From: Enterovirga aerilata
GTDB lineage: Bacteria > Pseudomonadota > Alphaproteobacteria > Rhizobiales > Beijerinckiaceae
Length of the DNA stretch: 64,000 nt
Assembly (NCBI RefSeq): GCF_013044135.1
Contig: NZ_JABEPP010000007.1
Location: forward strand, 186,001-250,000
Direction: 5' to 3'
Part shown: positions 1-7,975 of the stretch, in pieces
How positions within the stretch are numbered: the stretch's first letter is position 1
How the letters are laid out: each line of letters begins with the position of its first letter
Notes under the pieces: model-generated
Databases searched by the model: none
Seen by the model: only the letters and a program-made list of their open reading frames with translations
Told to the model about the DNA's origin: nothing
Program-made: the position numbers and the translations under genes

Positions 1-741
1 GGCGCCTGGGTCGGCCTGCGCTCGGCCGATTTCGCGGAGGCCGGCGTCGCGGGCCTCCCGGAGACCTTCTACGACGTGTTCGCGACCGCCTTCGGGACCG
101 GCGTCGAGCCGGACGTCCTGCAGGCCGGACTCGGGACCGAGTGGTCGATCGCGGGCGGCTACCACAAGGTCTTCGCCTGCTGCCAATACGCCCATGGCGC
201 GATCGAGGCGACGCTTGCGCTTCGCGACCGGCTCGGAGCGGGCCGGCGGGTCGAGGAGCTCGAGGAGATCCTCGTCGAGACCCATCCGCGTGGCCTCACG
301 CTCACGGCGGTCGAGCCACCGACCGTTCTGTCCGCCAAGTTCTCGATGCCGCATGCGGTCGCCGCCTCCGCGGTCACCGGGACGGGCGGGCAGGCGGCGT
401 TCAGCGAGGAAGCGCTGCATGACGGCCGGATTGCCGCCTTGCGCCGCAAGGTCCGGCTCGCACCCATCGGCGAGATCGGGCCGCCGCCGAACGACCGGCC
501 CTCGCGCGTGACGTGGCGCTTCAGGGATGGCGGGACGCTCACCGAGCTGCGCGAGAGCGCGCGCGGCGGGGCCGACCAGCCCTTCGACGAGGCGACGTTG
601 CTGGCGAAGCTGCGGGACAACACAGCACGGGCCTTCCCGGCCATGGCCGGGGTGCTGACCGGGATCGTGCAGGGCCGCGTCGATCCGGGAGCGGGCTGGC
701 GCGAGACGGTGGACGAGATGATGCGGGACGCAGGGCGCTGA
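1..741 (+). CDS. MmgE/PrpD family protein, C-terminal part (5' end outside window)
   Basis: The frame is open from base 1 and ends at TGA 739-741, giving 246 residues without a start. The motif KFSMPHAVAAS and the final mixed alpha/beta segment are typical of the C-terminal half of the MmgE/PrpD family (2-methylcitrate dehydratase, cis-aconitate decarboxylase and imine-related enzymes), which usually run about 450 residues, so roughly the first 200 are missing. The stop shares one base with the start of the FAD oxidoreductase, so the genes are translationally coupled. A second MmgE/PrpD gene lies two genes downstream. The family assignment is firm; the substrate is unknown. Confidence 0.85.
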   Translation, partial: GAWVGLRSADFAEAGVAGLPETFYDVFATAFGTGVEPDVLQAGLGTEWSIAGGYHKVFACCQYAHGAIEATLALRDRLGAGRRVEELEEILVETHPRGLTLTAVEPPTVLSAKFSMPHAVAASAVTGTGGQAAFSEEALHDGRIAALRRKVRLAPIGEIGPPPNDRPSRVTWRFRDGGTLTELRESARGGADQPFDEATLLAKLRDNTARAFPAMAGVLTGIVQGRVDPGAGWRETVDEMMRDAGR

Positions 742-2108
742 TGGGTACGGATGTCGACATCCTGGTGATCGGGGCGGGAGGCTGCGGCCTTGCCGCGGCG
801 ATCGCGGGCTCCGATGCTGGGGCGAGCGTCGCCGTCATCGAGAAGCACGAGCGCCCGGGCGGCAATTCTTCCCTTTCGACTGGCTCCGTTCCGGCTGCGG
901 GCAGCCGCTTCCAGCGCGAGGCCGGCATCGAGGACGATCCCGAGCGCATGGTCCGCGACCTGATGAGCATCGCCCGCGAGACCGACGATCTCGATCTCGT
1001 CCGGCGGCTGGCAGGCGTCTCGGCCGAGACGGTCGAGTGGCTCGTGGACGAGGTCGGCGCGAGGCTGAAGCTCGTGACGGCCTACAAGCATATCGGCCAT
1101 TCTGTCCCGCGGCTGCATGCGCCCGTGTCCCGGCGCGGACAGGATCTGGTCGACGACCTGATCGCCGCAGTCGAGAAGCGGGACGTCCCGATCGCTGTCG
1201 GCAACAGCGCGGTCGACCTCATCGTGGAGAATGGGGCCGTCCACGGCGCACTCGTCGAGACGGACGGCAGCCGAAGCGAGATCAGGGCCGGCAAGACGAT
1301 CCTGTCCGTGAACGGCTTCGCCGGAAATCCCGATCTCGTCCGCCGGTTCTGCCCGGAGATCGCCGGCGCAGAGTATTTCGGCGCGCGCGGCTCGACCGGC
1401 GAGGCGATCCTCTGGGGCGAGAAGATCGGCGCCGATTTCGCGAACATGGCCGCCTACCAGGGCTACGCGGCCGTCGCCTATCCGCAGGGGAGCCTCCTCT
1501 CCTGGACGACGATCGAGAAGGGCGGCTTCATCGTCGGCGAGGATGCCCGCCGTTTCGGCGACGAGAGTCTCGGCTATTCGGGCTATGCCCGAATCGTGCT
1601 TGGCCGGGGCGGCAAGACCTTCGCGGTCTTCGACCAGAAGATCTTCGACGTCGCGGCAGGCGAGGAGGAGTTCCTCGAGCTCTGGAAATATGGCGGCCTG
1701 AAGCGCGGCGAGACCCCGGAGGAGATCGCCCGCGCCCTCGATCTCGACGGCGGGGCCCTCGCGGAGGAGCTGGCCGCCTTCAACCGCGCCGCCTCGGGTC
1801 GCGAGCCGGATCGCTTCGGGCGGCATGATTTCGGCCTCGCTCCGCTCGCCGGCCCGTTCTACATCTGCCGCGTGGTCCCGGGCCTGTTCCACACCCAGGG
1901 CGGGCTCCGCGTCGACGGGGACGGGCGCGTGCTGCGGCCGGGCGGGAGCGCGGTGCCGAACCTCTTTGCGGGCGGCGGCGCGGCGGCCGGGATCAGCGGT
2001 CGGAGCGGCGCGCTCGGCTATGCCTCAGGCAACGGCCTCCTTTCCGCCATCGCGCTCGGGCGCCTCGCGGCGCTCGCCGCCGCCCGCGAACTGGGGCATT
2101 CCGCATGA
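741..2108 (+). CDS. FAD-dependent oxidoreductase, fumarate reductase flavoprotein-like
   Basis: A 455-residue protein. The N-terminus has a Rossmann dinucleotide motif, VIGAGGCGLAAA (residues 9-20), an acidic residue for the ribose (E34) and GGNSSLSTG at 40-48, as in the FAD_binding_2 family (fumarate reductase flavoproteins, 3-ketosteroid dehydrogenases, tricarballylate dehydrogenase). The C-terminus carries the second FAD contact, around NLFAGGGAAAGISG. ATG 741 overlaps the upstream stop by one base; the frame is open further upstream but that part does not look like protein. It has no signal peptide or heme motif, so it is probably a soluble cytoplasmic enzyme that dehydrogenates or reduces an organic acid handled by the flanking MmgE/PrpD proteins. 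The substrate is not determined. Confidence 0.86.
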   Translation: MGTDVDILVIGAGGCGLAAAIAGSDAGASVAVIEKHERPGGNSSLSTGSVPAAGSRFQREAGIEDDPERMVRDLMSIARETDDLDLVRRLAGVSAETVEWLVDEVGARLKLVTAYKHIGHSVPRLHAPVSRRGQDLVDDLIAAVEKRDVPIAVGNSAVDLIVENGAVHGALVETDGSRSEIRAGKTILSVNGFAGNPDLVRRFCPEIAGAEYFGARGSTGEAILWGEKIGADFANMAAYQGYAAVAYPQGSLLSWTTIEKGGFIVGEDARRFGDESLGYSGYARIVLGRGGKTFAVFDQKIFDVAAGEEEFLELWKYGGLKRGETPEEIARALDLDGGALAEELAAFNRAASGREPDRFGRHDFGLAPLAGPFYICRVVPGLFHTQGGLRVDGDGRVLRPGGSAVPNLFAGGGAAAGISGRSGALGYASGNGLLSAIALGRLAALAAARELGHSA

Positions 2109-3511
2109 GCGCCGTTCCCGTCGCCCGCCGGCTCGTCCGGCAGTTCAGGTCGCTGGTCCGCCAGCCGCTTCCGGCCGAAGTGGAGGAGGCGGCAAAGCTG
2201 CATCTGCTGGACGCGCTCGGGGTCGGCCTCGCCGCCCGCGCGTCCTCCGTGGGTCGGCCCTATTCCCGCTATGCCGCCGGGGTGGCGCTCGGCGGGCCGG
2301 CCACCGTGCTCGGCTCCGCGATGGGCGCGCCGGCCTCGGAGGCGGCGCTCGTCAATGGCGGGCTGATCCACAGCCTCGAATACGACGACACGCATACGGG
2401 CTCGATCGCGCATGGCTCGGCCGTGCTGGCCCCGACGGTGCTCGCCGCGGGCGAGGCCGCGGGCGCGGCGGGCGCGACGGTGCTCAAGGCCTTCGCGCTC
2501 GGCTGGGAGACGCTCATCCGCATGGGCCTGGCCTCGGCCGCAGGCTTCCAGGCGCTCGGATTCCAGGTGACCTCCGTCGGCGGGACGCTGGTTGCGGCCA
2601 TGATGGCGGCGGAGCTCTCCGGCGCGTCGGAGGACGAGGCCGTGGCCGCGGTCGGGATCGCGCTCAGCGGCTCCTCCGGCGGGTTCGAGTTCCTGACCAA
2701 CGGCTCCTCCGTGAAGTCGATGCATCCCGGCTGGGCCGCCCATGTCGGGATCACGGCGGCCGCGATGGCTCGCGCCGGCCTCACCGGGCCGGAGACCGCG
2801 ATCGAGGGGCGGAACGGCCTTTTCCGCGCCTTCGCCGGCGACGAGAAGGGCGGGGCGGCCTTCGGGTCGCTCCTGGAGGATTTCGGCACGGTCTGGCACC
2901 TGCCGAAGGCCGCCTTCAAGTTCTACCCGTGCTGCCACTATCTCCATCCCTTCATCGAGGCGGCCGGGCGGCTCGCGGAGGATGGCGTCGCCGCGGACGA
3001 GGTCGACGAGCTGGTCTGCCGCGCCCCCGCCCGGACGGCGGCGATCATCTGCGAGCCCTGGGCGCTGAAGCAGAACCCGCCTTCCGGCCATGCGGCGCGC
3101 TGGAGCCTGCCGGTCGCGGTCGCGGCACGGCTGGTCGATGGTCGTGTCGATCTTGCCGCCTTCGAGGCGCCGGCGAGCCCGGCCGTCCTGGCCCTCGCCG
3201 GCCGCACCCGCTGGGAGCCCCTCGGCCGCGACAACTTCCCGGCCGCCTTCGAGGCCGAGATCTTCTGCCGGACGCGGGACGGGCGCATCCGCGAGGTCCG
3301 GATCGACGACGTGTTCGGCAACGCCTCCCGGCCGGCGACCCCTGAGGACGTGCGGGGCAAGTTCCGGGCGAATGCCGGCCGCACCCTCCCGCTCGAAGCT
3401 GTCCGGATGATCGAGGCGGCCGTAGACGCCATCGGCGCCGCCCTGTCGCTCGGCCCGTTGCAGGAGGCGCTCCGGACCGAGCAGCCCCAGCCCGGCAGGA
3501 GCGCGGCATGA
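2105..3511 (+). CDS. MmgE/PrpD family protein
   Basis: A 468-residue protein of normal length for the MmgE/PrpD family. Hallmarks are the N-terminal helical segment with LHLLDALGVGLAAR, the YDDTHTGSIAHGS segment and the KSMHPGWAAH motif near residue 204. Members dehydrate, decarboxylate or otherwise eliminate on polycarboxylates, for example PrpD on 2-methylcitrate. The ATG overlaps the preceding stop by four bases (ATGA) and the next gene again overlaps by four, so this is a tight operon. A second family member ends at 741, so the operon encodes two paralogues, which suggests a heteromeric enzyme or two successive steps. No prpB/prpC neighbours are present, so the methylcitrate cycle is unlikely. 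Confidence 0.9.
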   Translation: MSAVPVARRLVRQFRSLVRQPLPAEVEEAAKLHLLDALGVGLAARASSVGRPYSRYAAGVALGGPATVLGSAMGAPASEAALVNGGLIHSLEYDDTHTGSIAHGSAVLAPTVLAAGEAAGAAGATVLKAFALGWETLIRMGLASAAGFQALGFQVTSVGGTLVAAMMAAELSGASEDEAVAAVGIALSGSSGGFEFLTNGSSVKSMHPGWAAHVGITAAAMARAGLTGPETAIEGRNGLFRAFAGDEKGGAAFGSLLEDFGTVWHLPKAAFKFYPCCHYLHPFIEAAGRLAEDGVAADEVDELVCRAPARTAAIICEPWALKQNPPSGHAARWSLPVAVAARLVDGRVDLAAFEAPASPAVLALAGRTRWEPLGRDNFPAAFEAEIFCRTRDGRIREVRIDDVFGNASRPATPEDVRGKFRANAGRTLPLEAVRMIEAAVDAIGAALSLGPLQEALRTEQPQPGRSAA

Positions 3512-4902
3512 GCGGGTTCGATCTTCTCATCCGGGGCGGCGAGGCCATCCTGCCGGGCGCGGGCCGCCGCGCCTGCGACATCGGGGTCCGCGACGGCCGC
3601 ATCGCGGCGGTCCTGGAGCCCGGCGCGCCGGCGGAGGCGGCCGAGAGCTTCGATGCGGCCGGGCTCGTCATCCTCCCCGGAGCGATCGACGCGCATATCC
3701 ATCTCGGGCACGGGAAGGACATTTCCCGCCCGCGCGTGCCGGATGATGCGGCGGCCGAGAGCGCGGCGGCCGCGAAGGGCGGGGTCACGACCTTCATCTG
3801 CTACCTCATGGCGAGCGAGCCCTTCGAGGGGATCCTGCCCGAGGTGATCGCCGTGACGGAGGCGGGATCACGCGTCGATTTCGGCTATCACCCGATCGTC
3901 TCGACCGAAGAGCAGCTCGAGGGCGTGCCGGCCTATGTCGCCGAATGGGGTGCGCCCACCTTCAAGATCTTCATGAACAACCGGGGCGGGGAAGGGGCCC
4001 GCCTCGGCCTCCCCGATATCGACGACGGCTTCCTGCTGCGCCTCTGCGAGGCGGCCGCGCGGCATGGCGGCATGGTCTGCCCACACCCGGAAACCATCGA
4101 GCTCGCCTGGGTCATGCGCGACCGCGCCAAGGGCGCCGATCCGGAGGGCCGCGGCGGGCTTGCGACCTGGAACGCGAGCCGTCCGCCCTTCGTGGAGGCG
4201 GACGCCGTCCAGCGCGCGGCCTATGTCGCGAGGACGGCCGGCGCGCCGCTCTATGTCGTCCACACCTCTTCGGCCGAGGCGCTGCAGGCCGGCCTGCGGG
4301 GGCGCGCTGCGGGCTCGGTGGTCCACCTTGAGACCTGTCCGCACTATCTCACGCACGACGTCGGCTGGGAGGGCGGCGATCGCGGGAAGATCAACCCGCC
4401 GCTGCGGGAAGCCTCCGACCGCGAGGCACTCTGGCAGGCGGTGCTTTCCGGCGCGATCGACACGGTGGCGACCGACCACGTCCATCGCGACGTCTCGTCG
4501 AAGGCAGGCGGCATCTGGGCGGCGTCGCCGGGCTGCCCGGGCCTCGAGACGCTCCTGCCCGTGCTCCTCAGCGAGGGTCACCACAAGCGCGGACTCCCGC
4601 TCGCCCGGATCGCCGAGCTCGTGGCGACCAATCCGGCTCGCCTCATGGGGCTGGCAGGGCGGAAAGGCTCCATCGCGCCCGGGCTCGACGCCGATCTCGC
4701 CTTCATCGATCTCGATGCGGATTGGACGCTGACCCGGAGCGACGTGGTCTCGAGCGCCGGCTATTCGATCTACGAGGGCTGGGAGTTCCGGGGCCGCGTG
4801 GTGCACACGACGGTGCGCGGCCGCTTCGTGCTGCGCGGCGGCAGGCTGGACGAGGCCGCCGTCGGCCACGGCCGCTATCAGAAGCGGCGGCTTTCGGCCT
4901 GA
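3508..4902 (+). CDS. Dihydropyrimidinase/hydantoinase-like amidohydrolase
   Basis: A 464-residue enzyme of the cyclic amidohydrolase family (dihydropyrimidinase, hydantoinase, allantoinase, dihydroorotase). The metal-site residues are visible in order: DAHIH (H63, H65), TFKIFM (K153, the probable carboxylated bridging lysine), HPET (H193), VHTSS (H252) and ATDH (D323, H324). ETCPHYL near 275 is also typical. It opens cyclic amides or imides. The start overlaps the upstream MmgE/PrpD stop by four bases. Being cotranscribed with two MmgE/PrpD proteins and a flavoprotein, it probably acts on a cyclic amide made or used in the same catabolic route. The exact substrate cannot be read from the sequence. 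Confidence 0.88.
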   Translation: MSGFDLLIRGGEAILPGAGRRACDIGVRDGRIAAVLEPGAPAEAAESFDAAGLVILPGAIDAHIHLGHGKDISRPRVPDDAAAESAAAAKGGVTTFICYLMASEPFEGILPEVIAVTEAGSRVDFGYHPIVSTEEQLEGVPAYVAEWGAPTFKIFMNNRGGEGARLGLPDIDDGFLLRLCEAAARHGGMVCPHPETIELAWVMRDRAKGADPEGRGGLATWNASRPPFVEADAVQRAAYVARTAGAPLYVVHTSSAEALQAGLRGRAAGSVVHLETCPHYLTHDVGWEGGDRGKINPPLREASDREALWQAVLSGAIDTVATDHVHRDVSSKAGGIWAASPGCPGLETLLPVLLSEGHHKRGLPLARIAELVATNPARLMGLAGRKGSIAPGLDADLAFIDLDADWTLTRSDVVSSAGYSIYEGWEFRGRVVHTTVRGRFVLRGGRLDEAAVGHGRYQKRRLSA

Positions 4903-4998
4903 TCCTCGGCTGCGGCCTGCCCGGAGGTCGGAGCAGCGATCCGGCAATTCGGCCCCGCAGGTCACAGAAAAGCCGGCGCTCCGTCCGAGGGAGGCGGC

Positions 4999-5862
4999 GT
5001 GTGGATCATGCGGGCGGTGAGATTGGCGGCGGTCGCGGCCGCGACGGTCGCGTTCGGACCGACCGCGCCGGCTCGGGCCCAGGAGGAGGCAGTGGAGCAG
5101 AGCCTCTGCCGCCTCATCGAAGGCGCCGCGGGCCGGCATGCCCTACCGGTCGGATTCCTGACGCGCCTCATCTGGCAGGAAAGCAGCTTCCGGCCGCATG
5201 TGACGAGCCCCGCCGGCGCGCAGGGCGTGGCTCAGTTCATGCCCGGCACGGCGCGGGAGCGGGGGCTCGCCGATCCTTTCGATCCCGAGCAGGCGATTCC
5301 GGCCGCGGCCTCCTTCCTGACCGATCTCAGGCGGGCCTTCGGGAATCTGGGGCTCGCAGCCGCCGCGTATAACGGCGGCCCGAGCCGCGTCTCGTCCTGG
5401 CTCGCCGGGCGCGGCGGCCTGCCTGCGGAGACGCGCGACTACGTCGTTCGCATCACGGGCCGGTCCGCCGAGGATTGGGCGGCGGACCGCAACGCAGGCG
5501 CCGCCCCGAAGGAGGAAGCAGGATTGCCTGACCGCCCCTGCCTCACCGTCACCGCCGAACTGAAGCGCGGCGGCTTCCGCGGCATCTCCGTCATGGCCGA
5601 GGGCGCCATGGCGCCCTGGGGCGTGCAGCTCGCCGGCAACTTCTCGAAGTCCGTCGCGCTCGCCTCCTTCGCCCGAAGCCGCGCGCGGCTCGCCTCCGTT
5701 CTCGGCGACGTGCAGCCCATGATCCTCGGGAGCCGCCTGCGGAGCCGCGGCCGCGGTCTGTTCTACCGGGTGCGCGTGCCCGCCCAGACGAGGGCCGAGG
5801 CCAACGCGCTCTGCACCCGCATCCGCTCGGCCGGCGGCGCCTGCGCCGTGCTCAGGACCTGA
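4999..5862 (+). CDS. Secreted lytic transglycosylase with C-terminal SPOR-like domain
   Basis: A 287-residue protein starting at GTG 4999, preceded by GGGAGG; an ATG nine bases in is an alternative. A Sec signal with an alanine-rich core ends near PARAQ (residues 24-28). The SLT domain (about 33-150) has the catalytic glutamate in IWQESSF, followed by GAQGVAQFMPGTA and AAYNGGP, the usual family-1 lytic transglycosylase signatures. It cleaves the MurNAc-GlcNAc bond of peptidoglycan in the periplasm. The last 80 residues (VQLAGNFSKS onwards) resemble a SPOR repeat, which binds denuded glycan at division sites. It stands alone, 96 bases after the amidohydrolase, and is probably unrelated to that operon. 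Confidence 0.88.
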   Translation: MWIMRAVRLAAVAAATVAFGPTAPARAQEEAVEQSLCRLIEGAAGRHALPVGFLTRLIWQESSFRPHVTSPAGAQGVAQFMPGTARERGLADPFDPEQAIPAAASFLTDLRRAFGNLGLAAAAYNGGPSRVSSWLAGRGGLPAETRDYVVRITGRSAEDWAADRNAGAAPKEEAGLPDRPCLTVTAELKRGGFRGISVMAEGAMAPWGVQLAGNFSKSVALASFARSRARLASVLGDVQPMILGSRLRSRGRGLFYRVRVPAQTRAEANALCTRIRSAGGACAVLRT

Positions 5863-5929
5863 AGGGCCTGATCGTCGCGCATCCTGCCCAGCTCCGCACC
5901 TGCAGCCCGAAGGCGCTGAACCCGCCCGG

Positions 5930-5995
5930 TCAACGGCGACGGATGAGCCGCCAGGCCTGCCGGAGGATGATGAGGTTCCTGACGAGGCGCAGCAT
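5930..5995 (-). CDS. Possible 21-residue cationic small protein
   Basis: A short ORF of 21 codons plus stop on the minus strand, too short for normal gene calling. It encodes a strongly basic peptide beginning MLRLVRNLIIL and ending WRLIRRR, amphipathic and rich in Arg, Leu and Ile. A good ribosome binding site, GAGGGAG, sits about six bases before the ATG, and that site is itself one arm of a seven-base hairpin (6002-6023). No homology can be claimed by eye; it could equally be chance coding in a GC-rich gap. It lies just downstream of the metallo-beta-lactamase-fold gene on the same strand. Confidence 0.28.
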   Translation of the reverse strand: MLRLVRNLIILRQAWRLIRRR

Positions 5996-6001
5996 GGGAA
6001 T

Positions 6002-6023
6002 CTCCCTCGAGTCGATGAGGGAG
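6002..6023 (-). promoter_or_regulatory. Hairpin that would mask the Shine-Dalgarno of the 21-codon ORF
   Basis: Arms CTCCCTC (6002-6008) and GAGGGAG (6017-6023) are perfectly complementary with an eight-base loop. On the minus strand, the arm derived from 6002-6008 reads GAGGGAG and is the only ribosome binding site for the small ORF starting at 5995. The hairpin would therefore block translation until opened. This is a structural observation only. Confidence 0.3.
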
Positions 6024-6058
6024 TGAACGCGTGCGCCCCGCGGAGGTTCGGACCGTGG

Positions 6059-6862
6059 TCAGGCTCTCGGATCGGCGTCGAGCCGGACGGCGATCCCCTC
6101 GAGCCCGGGTGCCGAGGCGGGATAGCGCGCGAGCACGAGCGGGTCGTGGCCCGGGATCACGTTCGAGCGCTCGCTCGCGAGCTCGTACAGCCTGCGGTAG
6201 CCCTCCAGCGTGTCCTCCACGCTGTGCAGCAGGTGGAAGGGCCGGCCCTCCTCCATGTTGGCATAGAAGTGGCTGGCATCCGAGGCCAGCATCATCCAGC
6301 CGCGCCGCGTCCATACGCGCACCACCTGCAGCCCCTTGGAATGCCCTCCCAGCCGGTGCACGCTCAATCCCGGCGCGATCTCGCGGTCGCCGTCGTGGAA
6401 GGTGATGCGGCCGTCGAAGACCTTGCGCACCATCGCGAGCACATCCTCGACCTCGAACGGCACGCGCAATGTCGGATGGCACATGCAACGCCCGGTGCAA
6501 TAGGCCATCTCGGCGTCCTGCATGTGGTAGCGGGCGCGCGGGAACAGCCCGTAATTCCCGCAATGGTCGTAATGCATGTGGCTGACGATCACGTCCTCGA
6601 CCGCATCCGGGTCGATGCCGATGCATTTGAGCCCCTCGCCGGGCGAGCGCAGGAACTGCCGCTTCCGCTTCCGGCCCATGGCCTCGTCGAAGCCCGTATC
6701 GAGGATGAAGGTCCGGCCGTTGCCGCGTATCGCCCAGACGAAGTAGTCGAGCGGCATCGGGGCGTCGTGCGGATCGCCCCCGAGGAAGTTCTCCTTCCGG
6801 GTCGCGGCCGCGTTGTGGCCGTAGCGGACGGCATGGATCTCGTAGGGCTGGAGCTCGGGCAT
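6059..6862 (-). CDS. Metallo-beta-lactamase-fold hydrolase, AHL-lactonase-like
   Basis: A 267-residue soluble protein with the metal motif SHMHYDHCG (H95, H97, D99, H100), further metal-site candidates in LGGHSKG and ASDASHFY, and a final VIPGHDP, the pattern of the N-acyl-homoserine-lactone lactonase branch of the MBL fold. It has no signal peptide, so it acts in the cytoplasm. Homologues beside catabolic genes often open lactones or hydrolyse esters, so a quorum-quenching role should not be assumed. It is read leftward after a 200-base gap from the dehydrogenase at 7066-7953, so it may be the last gene of that operon or have its own promoter. Confidence 0.85.
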   Translation of the reverse strand: MPELQPYEIHAVRYGHNAAATRKENFLGGDPHDAPMPLDYFVWAIRGNGRTFILDTGFDEAMGRKRKRQFLRSPGEGLKCIGIDPDAVEDVIVSHMHYDHCGNYGLFPRARYHMQDAEMAYCTGRCMCHPTLRVPFEVEDVLAMVRKVFDGRITFHDGDREIAPGLSVHRLGGHSKGLQVVRVWTRRGWMMLASDASHFYANMEEGRPFHLLHSVEDTLEGYRRLYELASERSNVIPGHDPLVLARYPASAPGLEGIAVRLDADPRA

Positions 6863-7000
6863 GAAGATTCACTCAGGCTTGTTGGATGATCCGGAAACAC
6901 GACTTGCGCCATGCTGAGGAGCCCCCGGGCACCGTCCCAGGGGCGTCTCGAAACACGCACGACCCTTGTGCGTCGTTCAAGGCTCCGCGGAGTTTATCGT

Positions 7001-7025
7001 CGGGCCGGCCAGAAGGCCGGACCCG
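7001..7025 (-). terminator. GC-rich hairpin between two minus-strand genes, possible terminator
   Basis: CGGGCCGGCC (7001-7010) pairs with GGCCGG-CCCG (7015-7025) with one bulged base and an AGAA loop. It lies just past the stop of the dehydrogenase ending at 7066. No T-run follows on the minus strand, so it may be an attenuator or simply a stable 3' end. Confidence 0.35.
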
Positions 7026-7065
7026 ATGGGCCCGCACCTCAGGATGACGAAAGGAGTAGAAGGTC

Positions 7066-7953
7066 TCAGCCCGGCTTCCCGACCGTGACGCCGGCCGGGC
7101 GCTCGACCATCTCGACGATGCGCGTGAAGTCGCTCTCGGGACCGAACTGGTCGTTCATCTTCTGCCAGACCGACCGCACCGCCTTGGCCGTTTCGAGATC
7201 GAGCCCCATGCTCTCGGCCTCCTCCAGGCAGAGGCGGACATCCTTGAACATGAGCCCGGTCGCGAAGCCGTAGTCGAAGCGGCGGTTCAGGATCGATCTC
7301 GGGAATTTCTGCGTCGTCGCCGTGTTCATGCCCGACGAGACGTTGATCACGTCGACCATGACGGCCGGGTCGATCCCGGCCTTCACGCCGGCCGTGATCG
7401 CCTCGGCCGAGATCGCCATGGCGGCCGCCGACATGAGGTTGTTGCAGAGCTTCATCATCTGCGCCGCGCCGGGCGCCTCGCCGATGAAGAAGACCTTCCC
7501 GATATGCTTCAGCATCGGCTCGAGCCGCTCGAAGGTCTGGCGGGGGCAGGAGACCATCACGGCCAGCGTGCCCGCCTTCGCGCCCCCGACGCCGCCGCTC
7601 ACCGGGCTATCCACGAAGGTGATCCCACGTTCCTTCATCGCCGCCGCGATCGCCGTCGCGACCCGCGGCCCCGTGGTCGAAAGGTCCACCACGGTCTTCA
7701 CGGCCGTGCCCTGGCCGACCTCGGACACGACCTTCTGCACGATGTCGGGCGTGGGCAGGCTGACCAGCACCGTCTCGGCCTGCGAGCCGACATCGGCGGC
7801 CGATGCGGCCCGCTTCGCCCCGCGCGCGACGAACGGTGCCACGACGTCGTCGCGGGTGTCGAACACCACGAGCCCGTAGCCCGCATCGGCGAGCCGGATC
7901 GCCATCGGCGTGCCCATGTTGCCGAGCCCGATGAACCCGATCGTCTCTGCCAT
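7066..7953 (-). CDS. NAD(P)-dependent oxidoreductase of the 3-hydroxyisobutyrate dehydrogenase family
   Basis: A 295-residue beta-hydroxyacid dehydrogenase. Visible signatures are the Rossmann motif GFIGLGNMGTPMA (6-18), the substrate-binding segment DSPVSGGVGGA (115-125) and the catalytic lysine in MKLCNNLMSAA (K168). These enzymes oxidise or reduce beta-hydroxyacids such as 3-hydroxyisobutyrate, tartronate semialdehyde or glutarate semialdehyde. The acidic residue after the second beta strand (FDTRD) favours NAD over NADP. It is 22 bases downstream of a Bug-type binding protein and upstream of an MBL hydrolase, so it is likely part of a small carboxylic-acid catabolic operon. The exact substrate is undetermined. 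Confidence 0.87.
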   Translation of the reverse strand: MAETIGFIGLGNMGTPMAIRLADAGYGLVVFDTRDDVVAPFVARGAKRAASAADVGSQAETVLVSLPTPDIVQKVVSEVGQGTAVKTVVDLSTTGPRVATAIAAAMKERGITFVDSPVSGGVGGAKAGTLAVMVSCPRQTFERLEPMLKHIGKVFFIGEAPGAAQMMKLCNNLMSAAAMAISAEAITAGVKAGIDPAVMVDVINVSSGMNTATTQKFPRSILNRRFDYGFATGLMFKDVRLCLEEAESMGLDLETAKAVRSVWQKMNDQFGPESDFTRIVEMVERPAGVTVGKPG

Positions 7954-7975
7954 GTGATCCTCTCCTCGAACCTTC

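Noticed and set aside
159-1892. 577-codon open frame on the minus strand opposite the FAD oxidoreductase
   Set aside because: Antisense shadow of a GC-rich gene: low-complexity Arg/Ala/Gly/Asp composition and no recognisable motif, while the plus strand encodes clear enzymes.
6059-6862. Quorum-quenching lactonase
   Set aside because: The motif fits the AHL-lactonase branch, but the neighbours are catabolic and no luxI/luxR genes are in the window, so the narrower function is not claimed.
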